From a candidate division WWE3 bacterium RIFOXYD1_FULL_39_9 (lineage in GTDB: Bacteria > Patescibacteriota > WWE3 > UBA101185 > UBA10185), in the NCBI GenBank assembly GCA_001773295.1, contig MEWG01000006.1:15214-30793 (forward strand): DNA of 15,580 nucleotides. The letters are read 5' to 3'. The notes below the pieces were generated by a model. That model made no database searches. It saw nothing but the letters and a program-made list of their open reading frames with translations, and had not been told where the DNA came from. Positions 7,293 to 13,600 of the stretch are shown here, one piece after another (the stretch's first letter is position 1; each line of letters opens with the position of its first letter). The translations under genes were made by a program, and so were the position numbers.

Positions 7293-8800
7293 CTTATATT
7301 ACTCATAGTTGACTGAATGTCGCTTTCTTTCGGAAATCCGTGGTCCTTATAAGTCTGAATTCTAGATATCTTTGTTGCCGTTTCATTCCATGGATCAGCT
7401 TCATCGATTCCATAGTAGCCTTTTAGGATTTCATAGCCTTCATCCAATGCGTATAACAATGTTTGCTTTTCTTTTGTCATTAAAATATCTTCACCTTCGT
7501 TTTGCATTTCCACCCAAGCTTTGAACCCTTTTAAAACATCTCCAGTTTTTAGACTAAAATATGCTTCAACATCTTTTTGTTGTCCTTGTTGCTGTGGAAA
7601 TCCTTGATCTATTCCAAAAAAGTTATGATCAGGATGCTGAGTAAGAGTTCTAATTATCCTGCAAGCGTCGCCTATCTTTATTAGTTCTTGTTTAATTTCC
7701 TCCGGTGTAAGTTGCTCCGCGTATTTCTTATGGTCATCATGAATTGATGGCGTAATTTCATGCACATGGTTTTCTGTTTCGCCAAATCCCGCATCGAGTT
7801 GATTTTGAGATTCTATATCCTTGCCCTCGATAATGTCGGAAGCTGAAAACGGGTCAATAAAAAAGTCTGCATGTTCAATTTCGGAAATGGGAATTTGTCT
7901 TGCAAGACTTAACGAGGCCTGTAAAAATTTATTTCCTTTGGTCGCGCCCTCAAGCATTCTTACATCGATATCCTTACGCGAAAAGTACTCTTTAATTATT
8001 GGTAGTTCTCTATTTGGCTGAACCCAAGTTAATACTGAGCTTTTAATTTTTTCATTTGATAGCCACGGGTAACCCGCAAATGTAAAGGTTAAAGTATTTG
8101 CTACCTCCCACGGTCGATCTGCTACGTGATCTAATATCGGTCGTGCTGCAAGGTCAGATTTTGTAATATTCTCGTAACCTCCTTGATGAATATTTTGAAG
8201 TAACTGTTCTACAGTTCCCGTTTCTGCGCCGTTTTCTATAATGTCCATGCAATTTTTTGCAATATTTATCCAATTACCAAATCTTGATGCTTTTATTGAA
8301 AGTTCGAGTGCTACTAATCTTTCTTCCTTCGTGCTTTCCCCTGATCGTAGTTTTTGTACTAAGTTATTAACTATTTTGTCGTAGTTGGTATATAGTGGAT
8401 AGTTTTCAGGTAATGTATCTTCCGGTATTCCCTCAAGGTACGCAACCTTATTAAGTATTTCAGAATGAGCTTGTAACCCGCTCTGAATATGTTCGTCTGT
8501 TGGGTACATTAAAGCATCCGTAAGTGTTTGATATGCTATTAAGCCTGTTAGTTTATCTATAATTTTTTCACGTTCCATCTTCAATCCGCTTATAACTGCA
8601 GATTGTTCCATTGCGGTAGTTTCTGGGAATTCACTCACCACTGCTAGAGTTGCATTTACTAGCGATAAATTTAAAGCATCTTGAGACGTAAACTTATTTG
8701 GATTTACAGGGAAAGTACTTTCTAGATAATCTAGCGTCTTTTCTCTGTACTCCTCTAATGGATTTATTTCGTTTTCTGGTGATGATATTTTCCCATCCAC
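7274..8800 (-). CDS. 508-aa soluble orphan protein
   Basis: I do not recognise this protein. It is soluble, acidic, largely alpha-helical in composition, with no signal peptide, TM segment, nucleotide-binding loop or metal motif. Gln/Glu-rich low complexity appears around FPQQQGQQKD (C-terminal third), and His residues cluster at ENHVHEITPSIHDDHKK. The even spread of hydrophobic heptads suggests a helical repeat or scaffold. GTG start chosen because a perfect TATAAT ends 6 nt upstream and no Shine-Dalgarno exists. It fills a single-gene interval between repeat copies E and G; its last codons (RSS, stop) are encoded by copy E itself, which suggests that the insertion of the repeat, or of the cassette, set the C-terminus. 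Confidence 0.75.
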   Translation of the reverse strand: MDGKISSPENEINPLEEYREKTLDYLESTFPVNPNKFTSQDALNLSLVNATLAVVSEFPETTAMEQSAVISGLKMEREKIIDKLTGLIAYQTLTDALMYPTDEHIQSGLQAHSEILNKVAYLEGIPEDTLPENYPLYTNYDKIVNNLVQKLRSGESTKEERLVALELSIKASRFGNWINIAKNCMDIIENGAETGTVEQLLQNIHQGGYENITKSDLAARPILDHVADRPWEVANTLTFTFAGYPWLSNEKIKSSVLTWVQPNRELPIIKEYFSRKDIDVRMLEGATKGNKFLQASLSLARQIPISEIEHADFFIDPFSASDIIEGKDIESQNQLDAGFGETENHVHEITPSIHDDHKKYAEQLTPEEIKQELIKIGDACRIIRTLTQHPDHNFFGIDQGFPQQQGQQKDVEAYFSLKTGDVLKGFKAWVEMQNEGEDILMTKEKQTLLYALDEGYEILKGYYGIDEADPWNETATKISRIQTYKDHGFPKESDIQSTMSNIRAVRSS

Positions 8801-8806
8801 ATTACT

Positions 8807-8812
8807 ATTATA
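8807..8812 (-). promoter_or_regulatory. -10 element of the 508-aa orphan gene (leaderless)
   Basis: Minus strand TATAAT, 6-nt gap (AGTAAT), then GTG at 8800. Confidence 0.7.
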
Positions 8813-8886
8813 GCTAAGACTAACAATAGTTCGAGCCCTTGATGGTTTTTGCAGTGTTGAAGTTGCAATGAATATGTTAAGACCAC

Positions 8887-8920
8887 GGCTGTGCCGACAG
8901 CGGGACTGCGCGAACTAGCT
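8887..8920 (+). repeat. intergenic repeat copy G (most diverged)
   Basis: GGCTGTGCC...GGGACTG..CGAACTA keeps the order and overall length of the other copies (25 nt from GCC to CGAACTA, as in copy A), but the left block is altered. It lies 17 nt beyond the stop of the SAMHD1-like gene and separates it from the 508-aa gene. Confidence 0.45.
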
Positions 8921-8936
8921 TTCTGGTGCAAACCCT

Positions 8937-9926
8937 TTAATCCCGATAGATAACTTTAACCGGTAACTCATGTTTTTCATGATTCTTTTTATAGTCATTA
9001 ATAATTTTTTCATAAGCGGAAGACAGTTCCGACAATCTGGCCAAAGAACCTTTTATAAGTATTTTCGGGTCTACAATTCTAATCTTCTTTGGATATATTT
9101 CATCAGGATTTTCTTTGTCCTCATATACTGCCATTCTGTTATTGTATTTCCCCAACCATGCACGAATTTTCATATTCTTTGATTTTTTGAGCTTATTAGT
9201 TAGGTAAATATCGTCAGTAAACCAATCACTTTCTCTAAGCACTTTGTTTTTAACTGCGTATTTCACTAAATTTCCAAAGTCATTATTAAAATGAGCTTCT
9301 GTGGCCGAACCGTAGTACATAAGATTTAGCAAAAAGAAGTTAAAAGAGTATGTAAATGCTGCTTCGACATTTGAAAATACAAATTCATTTTTATGTACTA
9401 TCAGACCTTTTAAAACTTGTCGTACCTGTTGTCTAGAAAGGATCTGTAAATGTAAGCCGTCTCTTAGTGCGTAGTCAAGTCTATCTGCGCAAATATCTGG
9501 TAGATCATTTTCCAATAACGTAAATTGTTTTTCGTGTAGAAGTAAATCCGGTTCGTAGCCCAATGCTTTAATAAGATCGTGTAACCCCGAAGAAACATAA
9601 AATTTTTCGTGCTGCATTTCATGAAATTCTGCTCCGGTATATTTACCTAGAAAAGCATATGTAGATACATGGGATAGTGCGGTGTGGGAAACGTCGTGAA
9701 TCAGACCGGCCAACTGCTCCTCATCTCTTGCACCGAAATGTTTTAATAACAAATATGCACCTAAACAATGGTCATACCTTGTAGCATTTCTTTTAAGATC
9801 ATATAAATATCCATAGGTCGAAATCCAGATTTTTTTGATCCTTTGCATCGCCGGATGTTTGATTATTTGGATGACCTTTTTGTTGGATATTTCCTGCTCT
9901 TCCCAAACAATATCGTAAAATTTCAT
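8937..9926 (-). CDS. HD-domain phosphohydrolase, SAMHD1/dGTPase-like
   Basis: A 329-aa protein with a complete HD signature: His53 (RYDHCLGAYLL), His77-Asp78 (LIHDVSHTALSH), and a distal Asp in CADRLDY (Asp148). The N-terminal pattern (YDIVWEE...HPAMQRIKKIWISTYGYLYDLKRNATRYDHCLG) is that of HD phosphohydrolases related to dNTP triphosphohydrolases and SAMHD1. A likely reaction is dNTP to deoxynucleoside plus triphosphate, for nucleotide pool control or phage restriction; the substrate is inferred. Start: an in-frame GTG at 9932 sits right after a perfect TATAAT, so I use ATG 9926, exactly 6 nt after the -10. It occupies its own interval between repeats G and A. Confidence 0.85.
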   Translation of the reverse strand: MKFYDIVWEEQEISNKKVIQIIKHPAMQRIKKIWISTYGYLYDLKRNATRYDHCLGAYLLLKHFGARDEEQLAGLIHDVSHTALSHVSTYAFLGKYTGAEFHEMQHEKFYVSSGLHDLIKALGYEPDLLLHEKQFTLLENDLPDICADRLDYALRDGLHLQILSRQQVRQVLKGLIVHKNEFVFSNVEAAFTYSFNFFLLNLMYYGSATEAHFNNDFGNLVKYAVKNKVLRESDWFTDDIYLTNKLKKSKNMKIRAWLGKYNNRMAVYEDKENPDEIYPKKIRIVDPKILIKGSLARLSELSSAYEKIINDYKKNHEKHELPVKVIYRD

Positions 9927-9932
9927 ACGCAC

Positions 9933-9938
9933 ATTATA
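9933..9938 (-). promoter_or_regulatory. -10 element of the SAMHD1-like HD gene (leaderless)
   Basis: Minus strand TATAAT, 6-nt gap (GTGCGT), ATG at 9926. Because the gap contains the alternative GTG, this element decides the start. Confidence 0.7.
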
Positions 9939-10003
9939 CCTCAGACAGTTGATTTAGTATGACACTGGATTTAATGATGTTGTAGCTTCTAAAACAGGAT
10001 TTT

Positions 10004-10035
10004 GGTGGGCCATCTGTCAGGATGTTCGAACTATT
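10004..10035 (+). repeat. intergenic repeat copy A
   Basis: The 32-nt reference copy: GGTGGGCCATC, TGTCA, GGATG, TTCGAACTATT. It lies between two divergent promoters (9933-9938 minus and 10050-10055 plus), so neither flanking mRNA should contain it. Flanking arms GTCA (10016-10019) and TGAC (10037-10040) can pair. Confidence 0.75.
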
Positions 10036-10049
10036 TTGACCGGTGAATG

Positions 10050-10055
10050 TATAAT
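10050..10055 (+). promoter_or_regulatory. -10 element of the 207-aa HD gene (leadered)
   Basis: Perfect TATAAT 47 nt upstream of the ATG at 10103, giving a leader of roughly 40 nt. No better box occurs nearer the start codon and no Shine-Dalgarno is obvious. Confidence 0.4.
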
Positions 10056-10102
10056 AAATTAGTAGCTACCGCGCAGTTCAAAAAAATGAAACGCTTTTAA
10101 TT

Positions 10103-10726
10103 ATGCAAATTGCAGAAATTTATAACAATTTAGAAATCCATCCCAATTTACAGGAGCATATGGTCTGGGTTGCGGGTTTGGCAAAGGTAATTTGCGATAA
10201 TTGGAAAGATTCTGACAGACCTCTTAATTCTGAAGCTTTATATCAATCCTGCTTATTTCACGATGCGGCAAAATTGATAAAATTTAAGACATTTGAACAA
10301 GATACAGAACATTGGGAAGAAGTTAGACAGACTTATATAAAAAAATACGGTGGTATGGAGCATGATGCAACTATAGCTATGTGTAAAGTTACAGGTGTAT
10401 CGAATGCAGCTATAGAGCTTCTAAACGCTAAGCATATTAACCCTTTTGTAGAAAGAGCTAGATTTATTGCTAATTCTGATAACTTTGAATTAAAGATCTT
10501 GGCCTATTGCGATTCAAGAATTGCCCCCAAAGGAATAACCAGTTTACAAGGACGATACGAAGAGTTACTGAGCCGTGATGATTCTAAAGCCGAGGATAAA
10601 GAGTCGGTTAAGTTGTTTTTAGAGACTGAAAAACAGATACAAGCAAGAACATGTCTGAACCTTGCAAGTATCAGTCAAGAAACACTGGCTGAGCAAAAAG
10701 AATATTTTCTAAAATACGAAATTTAA
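10103..10726 (+). CDS. HD-domain protein (predicted phosphohydrolase)
   Basis: A 207-aa cytoplasmic protein with HD-superfamily metal ligands: His19 in LQEHMVWVAGLA, His53-Asp54 in LFHDAAKLIKF, His87 in MEHDAT and a C-terminal Asp in AYCDSRIAPKG (Asp137). The small size and the H...HD...H...D spacing fit the YfbR/metal-dependent HD hydrolase group rather than the large RelA/SpoT or cyclic-di-GMP (HD-GYP) enzymes, so a phosphomonoester or nucleotide substrate is likely but unproven. Residues 145-207 form a charged helical tail. The ATG at 10103 lacks both a nearby -10 and a clear ribosome site; the preceding ATG at 10086 opens only a four-codon frame. It lies between repeat copies A and B as a single-gene interval. 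Confidence 0.82.
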   Translation: MQIAEIYNNLEIHPNLQEHMVWVAGLAKVICDNWKDSDRPLNSEALYQSCLFHDAAKLIKFKTFEQDTEHWEEVRQTYIKKYGGMEHDATIAMCKVTGVSNAAIELLNAKHINPFVERARFIANSDNFELKILAYCDSRIAPKGITSLQGRYEELLSRDDSKAEDKESVKLFLETEKQIQARTCLNLASISQETLAEQKEYFLKYEI

Positions 10727-10732
10727 TACCCC

Positions 10733-10756
10733 TATAATACACTGTTGTGACAGTGT
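10733..10756 (+). promoter_or_regulatory. TATAAT abutting a perfect 7-bp palindrome (possible operator-promoter)
   Basis: TATAAT (10733-10738) is followed at once by ACACTGT (10739-10745), TGTG, ACAGTGT (10750-10756), a perfect inverted repeat, then AAAAAGG. No start codon is correctly placed after the box, so a transcript from here would be non-coding through repeat copy B or a longer leader for the LysM gene. It could also be a 3' hairpin of the HD gene, but there is no T-tract. Confidence 0.35.
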
Positions 10757-10768
10757 AAAAAGGTTTTT

Positions 10769-10800
10769 GGTGGGCCATCTATCAGGATGTGCGAACTATT
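10769..10800 (+). repeat. intergenic repeat copy B
   Basis: 30 of 32 positions identical to copy A (differences at repeat positions 13 and 23). It lies between the 207-aa HD gene and the LysM gene, upstream of the LysM -10. Confidence 0.75.
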
Positions 10801-10846
10801 CACATAATGATATAGACTTAAGCAAGATGCTTACTTTCTGTGAATA
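10797..10846 (+). repeat. nested imperfect hairpin upstream of the LysM gene
   Basis: Outer arms TATTCACA (10797-10804) and TGTGAATA (10839-10846) and inner arms TAAGCA (10819-10824) and TGCTTA (10828-10833, 3-nt loop) are all perfectly complementary. The two stems are separated by asymmetric unpaired segments. It starts inside the right end of repeat copy B and ends 10 nt before the LysM -10. Confidence 0.5.
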
Positions 10847-10855
10847 TAAAAGTGA

Positions 10856-10861
10856 TATTAT
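10856..10861 (+). promoter_or_regulatory. extended -10 element of the LysM gene (leaderless)
   Basis: TGATATTAT is a TGn-extended -10; TATTAT is followed by 6 nt (TATACT) and the GTG at 10868. The same TGATATTAT string precedes the gene at 13607. Confidence 0.65.
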
Positions 10862-10867
10862 TATACT

Positions 10868-11560
10868 GTGAAAGTAACTTTAAATGTGAAAAGTACCTGT
10901 AGCTTTAAAATGATAATCTTAATGCTTTCGTGTACAGTTATTTTTTCCTTATTCACGAATATCACTTATGCTGAGTCGAGTACTGATTCTCAAACAGATA
11001 TCGATACGAATAGTGTTTATGTAGTATTACCAGGCGATACTTTATGGAGTATAGCAGAGAATTTGTATGGATCTGGAATTTATTATTTAAAGGTTGCGTT
11101 ATTTAATAATTTAAGTAACCCAAGACTTATCCATAGGGGGAATATCCTAAAATTACCTGCAATCCCCAACTCTCAAAATAGTGGTTTAAGGTGTGACAAT
11201 CCAACAGAAGGTTTAAGAGATGCTACTTGTATTAAATCAATAGAAGATATTTATACTGGATATGAGTTTAACTTACCTCAATTATCACCTGGTAATCCTG
11301 TTAGACTCCAAGTTGAGGAACTACTAACTGCTAGTATAAGGAAGGCTATAGAAGACGCAAGAGGTGGGAATAAACAACAAGCCCAATTACTGTTAAGTTC
11401 TATGGAGGAAAAGAAATTAAATCACAATGGACCTACGTTTTCAAGTTGGATGGGCAGATGGGGCAGAATTATTGGGAAAGAAGAATGTTATGAACTTGGA
11501 ATGAAAGTTACATCGGATATGAAGTTTACTACAGAAGAGGCAAATAACATTATTGAATAG
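10868..11560 (+). CDS. secreted LysM-domain protein
   Basis: A 230-aa protein with an N-terminal signal peptide: basic start, hydrophobic core at about 15-31, probable cleavage after TYA (residues 33-35). A single LysM domain spans about 50-97 (YVVLPGDTLWSIAENLYGSG...NNLSNPRLIHRGNILKLP), which binds peptidoglycan glycans. The C-terminal ~125 residues match no domain I know; they hold a Cys pair (Cys109, Cys121) that could form a disulphide outside the cell and a helical region up to the end. Likely role: cell-wall-associated factor. GTG start chosen because the extended -10 ends 6 nt upstream; Met15 would truncate the basic n-region of the signal peptide. Single gene between repeats B and C. 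Confidence 0.85.
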   Translation: MKVTLNVKSTCSFKMIILMLSCTVIFSLFTNITYAESSTDSQTDIDTNSVYVVLPGDTLWSIAENLYGSGIYYLKVALFNNLSNPRLIHRGNILKLPAIPNSQNSGLRCDNPTEGLRDATCIKSIEDIYTGYEFNLPQLSPGNPVRLQVEELLTASIRKAIEDARGGNKQQAQLLLSSMEEKKLNHNGPTFSSWMGRWGRIIGKEECYELGMKVTSDMKFTTEEANNIIE

Positions 11561-11600
11561 TATTTTTATTTATTATCCCTAGGTAGTTGAATAAGGTTGT

Positions 11601-11653
11601 TACATCAACCATATATTTCTGGTGGGCCATCGTAGAGGATGTTTGGAACTATT
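11601..11653 (+). terminator. hairpin in the convergent LysM / YfbR-like gap
   Basis: GGTTG-TTACAT-CAACC (about 11595-11610) forms a 5-bp stem after the LysM stop, followed by ATATATTTCT, then repeat copy C. The T-run is poor. A second hairpin, ACTTCTT-ACC-AAGAAGT, followed by TTTTTC on the plus strand, lies at the very end of the convergent gene's coding region (from about 11655) and may be the real stop signal for LysM transcription. Confidence 0.35.
11621..11653 (+). repeat. intergenic repeat copy C
   Basis: GGTGGGCCATC, GTAGA, GGATG, TTTGGAACTATT; one nt longer than copy A. The TAG stop (11656-11654) of the minus-strand YfbR-like gene begins at the very next base. Arms GTAGA (11632-11636) and TCTAC (11653-11657) can pair. 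Confidence 0.75.
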
Positions 11654-12268
11654 CTACTTCTTACCAAGAAGTTTTTCTCGATCTATAGCCATGTCATCCT
11701 TAACGAATTGTGACCACCACCATTCCTGTGGATTACTGTCTTTCATTTGATGAGCCAATTTCTTTGCAGACTCAGTTCTTAACCCCGGCACTCTGTCTTT
11801 ATAGTCGGAATCGAACCATTTCTGCGCAAGTTTGTTTCCTTGCCAAGAAAGAACCCATTCTTGGTAAAGTTGTTCTAGACTATCTGCATCTTTTGCACAC
11901 TTTGACTCTAAGGACTCTCTGATTTCATACTCCTCTATTAATTTGTGCAGTTCTTTTCCAAAATTTATCCCACTGAACTGATCCTCAACTGCTTTTTCCT
12001 CATCTGCTTTTGTGTAATGCTTAGCTACAAAATCTAAATCTCCAGTTCTTGCCTCTGCTAGATCGTGAAACAACCCCATTGTTGAGGATTTCATAGCCTT
12101 TTCATCAGATAGACCTTCCATTCGGCTTATACAATAAGCAATGATTGCGACATGAAAGCTATGTGAAGCTACTGTATCGTATGTTGTGCCCAAGTGTCTT
12201 GTATGGCTTCTTGGCATTTGCATTAAAGAACCTGCTTGTTGTATTAGATGAAATATTTTTTCAATCAT
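11654..12268 (-). CDS. HD-domain hydrolase, YfbR-type 5'-nucleotidase-like
   Basis: A 204-aa protein with the HD pattern of YfbR/HDDC2-type deoxyribonucleoside 5'-monophosphatases: MPRSHTRHLG...ASHSFHVAIIAYCIS (His36), LFHDLAEARTGDLDF (His68-Asp69, Glu72, Asp77) and KDADSLEQLYQEW (Asp127). The HDLxEARTGD string is very characteristic. Expected reaction: dNMP to deoxynucleoside plus phosphate, part of nucleotide salvage, which CPR bacteria with reduced biosynthesis rely on (inference). ATG start 6 nt after an extended -10 (TGCTATAAT). Its stop codon touches repeat copy C. It is one of three HD proteins within 3.4 kb, each in its own repeat-bounded interval. Confidence 0.88.
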   Translation of the reverse strand: MIEKIFHLIQQAGSLMQMPRSHTRHLGTTYDTVASHSFHVAIIAYCISRMEGLSDEKAMKSSTMGLFHDLAEARTGDLDFVAKHYTKADEEKAVEDQFSGINFGKELHKLIEEYEIRESLESKCAKDADSLEQLYQEWVLSWQGNKLAQKWFDSDYKDRVPGLRTESAKKLAHQMKDSNPQEWWWSQFVKDDMAIDREKLLGKK

Positions 12269-12274
12269 AAGAGC

Positions 12275-12280
12275 ATTATA
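12275..12280 (-). promoter_or_regulatory. extended -10 element of the YfbR-like gene (leaderless)
   Basis: Minus strand TGCTATAAT; TATAAT is followed by 6 nt (GCTCTT) and ATG at 12268. Confidence 0.72.
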
Positions 12281-12360
12281 GCAGTCATATCAGTAAAAAG
12301 TTCTAAATTCTATCTCGAGTATTTAAGAATAATGTTGGTTTAACAACTCAAAGACCCCGT

Positions 12361-12393
12361 GGTGGGCCATCGTTGACCAGGTTGCGAACTTTT
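12361..12393 (+). repeat. intergenic repeat copy D
   Basis: GGTGGGCCATC, GTTGACCAGG, TTGCGAACTTTT; left block identical to copies A-C, right block partly diverged. Like copy A it lies between two divergent promoters (12275-12280 minus and 12458-12463 plus). A GTTG/CAAC stem-loop lies about 13 nt to its left. Confidence 0.7.
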
Positions 12394-12457
12394 TTCTTAC
12401 TTTGCACGAACCTACATACATACCTCCTTTTGCTGCTAATTAACTCCCATATTTATG

Positions 12458-12463
12458 TATAAT
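12458..12463 (+). promoter_or_regulatory. -10 element of the Nudix gene
   Basis: Perfect TATAAT, 9 nt before the ATG at 12473. It lies within the upstream in-frame codons from the ATG at 12455, so those codons (encoding MYNGIY) are promoter rather than protein. Confidence 0.6.
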
Positions 12464-12472
12464 GGTATCTAT

Positions 12473-12958
12473 ATGAAAGGCGTAATTTTAGAAAATCGAA
12501 ATAAAGGATTCCGTGCAGGTGCTGTCATTGTAAAAGATGGGAAGATCCTGTTGATGCACCAGTATCTCGGACCGCGAGAAAATGAAGGAAAAGGTGCCGA
12601 GGACTTCTACACACTACCAGGCGGTAGCTGGGAAACTGGCGAAACAATAGAACAAACTTGCAAAAGGGAAATAAACGAAGAGTGCGGTATTGATATTACC
12701 GTAGGCAAACTTATTTTCTACATCGATACGGAATCAAGACTCGCCTTTTATTTTGTTGGCGAGACTGCTGAAACTAAAATTGCTTTAGGTGGCCCTGAAA
12801 AAGATAGAATGTCTGACCACGAAAAATATGCTGTTGAGTGGGTGGAACTCGAGAAACTAAAAGATTTAACCTTTATCCCGGTACCAGCTAAAGATGCAGT
12901 ACTCAGGTATTTGGATAATCCAGATCAACCTGCTTTTTTCTATAGTACAAATATATGA
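12473..12958 (+). CDS. Nudix hydrolase
   Basis: A 161-aa protein with an exact Nudix box at residues 51-73: G-x5-E-x7-R-E-I-x-E-E-x-G-I, with Glu66, Glu69 and Glu70 as Mg-binding residues. The fold continues to a WVEL strand and a C-terminal helix. Nudix enzymes hydrolyse nucleoside diphosphates linked to another moiety; the stretch LMHQYLGPRENEGKGAEDFYTLPGG is like MutT/ADP-ribose-type members, but the substrate cannot be fixed. I take ATG 12473 because the ATG at 12455 overlaps a perfect TATAAT. The stop TGA overlaps the ATG of the M23 gene (ATGA, 12955-12958), so the two are translationally coupled. Confidence 0.9.
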   Translation: MKGVILENRNKGFRAGAVIVKDGKILLMHQYLGPRENEGKGAEDFYTLPGGSWETGETIEQTCKREINEECGIDITVGKLIFYIDTESRLAFYFVGETAETKIALGGPEKDRMSDHEKYAVEWVELEKLKDLTFIPVPAKDAVLRYLDNPDQPAFFYSTNI

Positions 12959-13575
12959 TTATTCACTACCCGGTAAAGAACCACACTGTTAGCCATGCAT
13001 TTGGTTTTGATAACAGTACCCATCCTGAGAGAGGTGATTTTTATTCACTCTTTGATAACAAACATCCCGGTGTAGATTTCCCTGTCGCCAAAGGTACTGA
13101 AGTATTCGCAGCCTTTCCAGGCATAGTTGTTAGGCGAGAATTCCATAAAGGTATGGGTAATGTTATTGGAATTCGTAATGGAAATATCGTTGCTTTATAC
13201 GCCCACTTGTCGGAGTTTGCTGTTTCTTTAGGTGAAATTATAGATGTAGGTCATCTGATAGGTTTATCCGGAGAAACTGGGGATGCCTGTTTATCACCGC
13301 ATCTTCATTTTGAATTACGAGACATCTCTAAATCAGGACTGAAAAATATGGTTTTCGACCCGCCTTTTGAAAAAGAATGTGAAACCTATACAGATACCTT
13401 TGAGTATATTGTAAACAACAAAAATACCCAAAAAACCTTAAAGACACTATCATCGCTGTATTTTGGTAGCGAAAAATACTGTGAAGTTATTAAAGAAACA
13501 AACGGTATGTATACTAATGATCCAGATACACCACTTCTTGATGGTATTGTTATAACGATACCAAATTATAACTAA
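12955..13575 (+). CDS. M23 (LytM-type) metallopeptidase with LysM-like tail, no signal peptide
   Basis: A 206-aa protein. Residues 1-130 form an M23/lysostaphin-like zinc peptidase: His37 and Asp41 in KHPGVDFP, His84 in LYAHLS, His116 and His118 in SPHLHFELRD. All four zinc or catalytic positions are present, so it should cleave peptidoglycan cross-bridges. Residues about 160-203 (LKTLSSLYFGSEKYCEVIKETNG...LLDGIVITIP) follow the LysM pattern (short helix, YxxI...N, then GxxxxIP). The odd point is the absence of any N-terminal signal peptide or TM helix despite an extracytoplasmic-type substrate. Start overlaps the Nudix stop. Possible uses: endolysin-like release, non-classical export, or action on internalised wall fragments. 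Confidence 0.85.
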   Translation: MIIHYPVKNHTVSHAFGFDNSTHPERGDFYSLFDNKHPGVDFPVAKGTEVFAAFPGIVVRREFHKGMGNVIGIRNGNIVALYAHLSEFAVSLGEIIDVGHLIGLSGETGDACLSPHLHFELRDISKSGLKNMVFDPPFEKECETYTDTFEYIVNNKNTQKTLKTLSSLYFGSEKYCEVIKETNGMYTNDPDTPLLDGIVITIPNYN

Positions 13576-13594
13576 AAACACGGTAAAATTGTGA

Positions 13595-13600
13595 TATTAT
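13595..13600 (+). promoter_or_regulatory. extended -10 element of the HExxH gene (leaderless)
   Basis: TGATATTAT, then 6 nt (AGCGGT), then ATG at 13607. Although only 31 nt follow the M23 stop, the gene has its own promoter. Confidence 0.65.

Noticed and set aside
10086..10100. Mini-ORF (MKRF) before the 207-aa HD gene
   Set aside because: Only four codons, no ribosome site and no attenuator structure after it; probably chance.
10004..12393. Degenerate or reverse-strand tRNA genes at the GGTGGGCC repeats
   Set aside because: The T-loop-like and acceptor-like parts are spaced about 5 nt too far apart, and no anticodon, D-arm or 5' acceptor strand follows on the minus strand.
7261..12393. Integron attC sites
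   Set aside because: The copies are ~32 nt with no paired R'/R'' boxes of the GTTRRRY/RYYYAAC type, genes run in both directions with their own promoters, and no integrase is seen. Kept only as an analogy.
12326..12431. Minus-strand 32-codon frame with AAAAGGAGGT just upstream, crossing repeat copy D
   Set aside because: The ATG at 12421 is only 1 nt from GGAGG and the better-spaced ATG is followed at once by TAG. The frame is explained by repeat sequence and gives no recognisable peptide.
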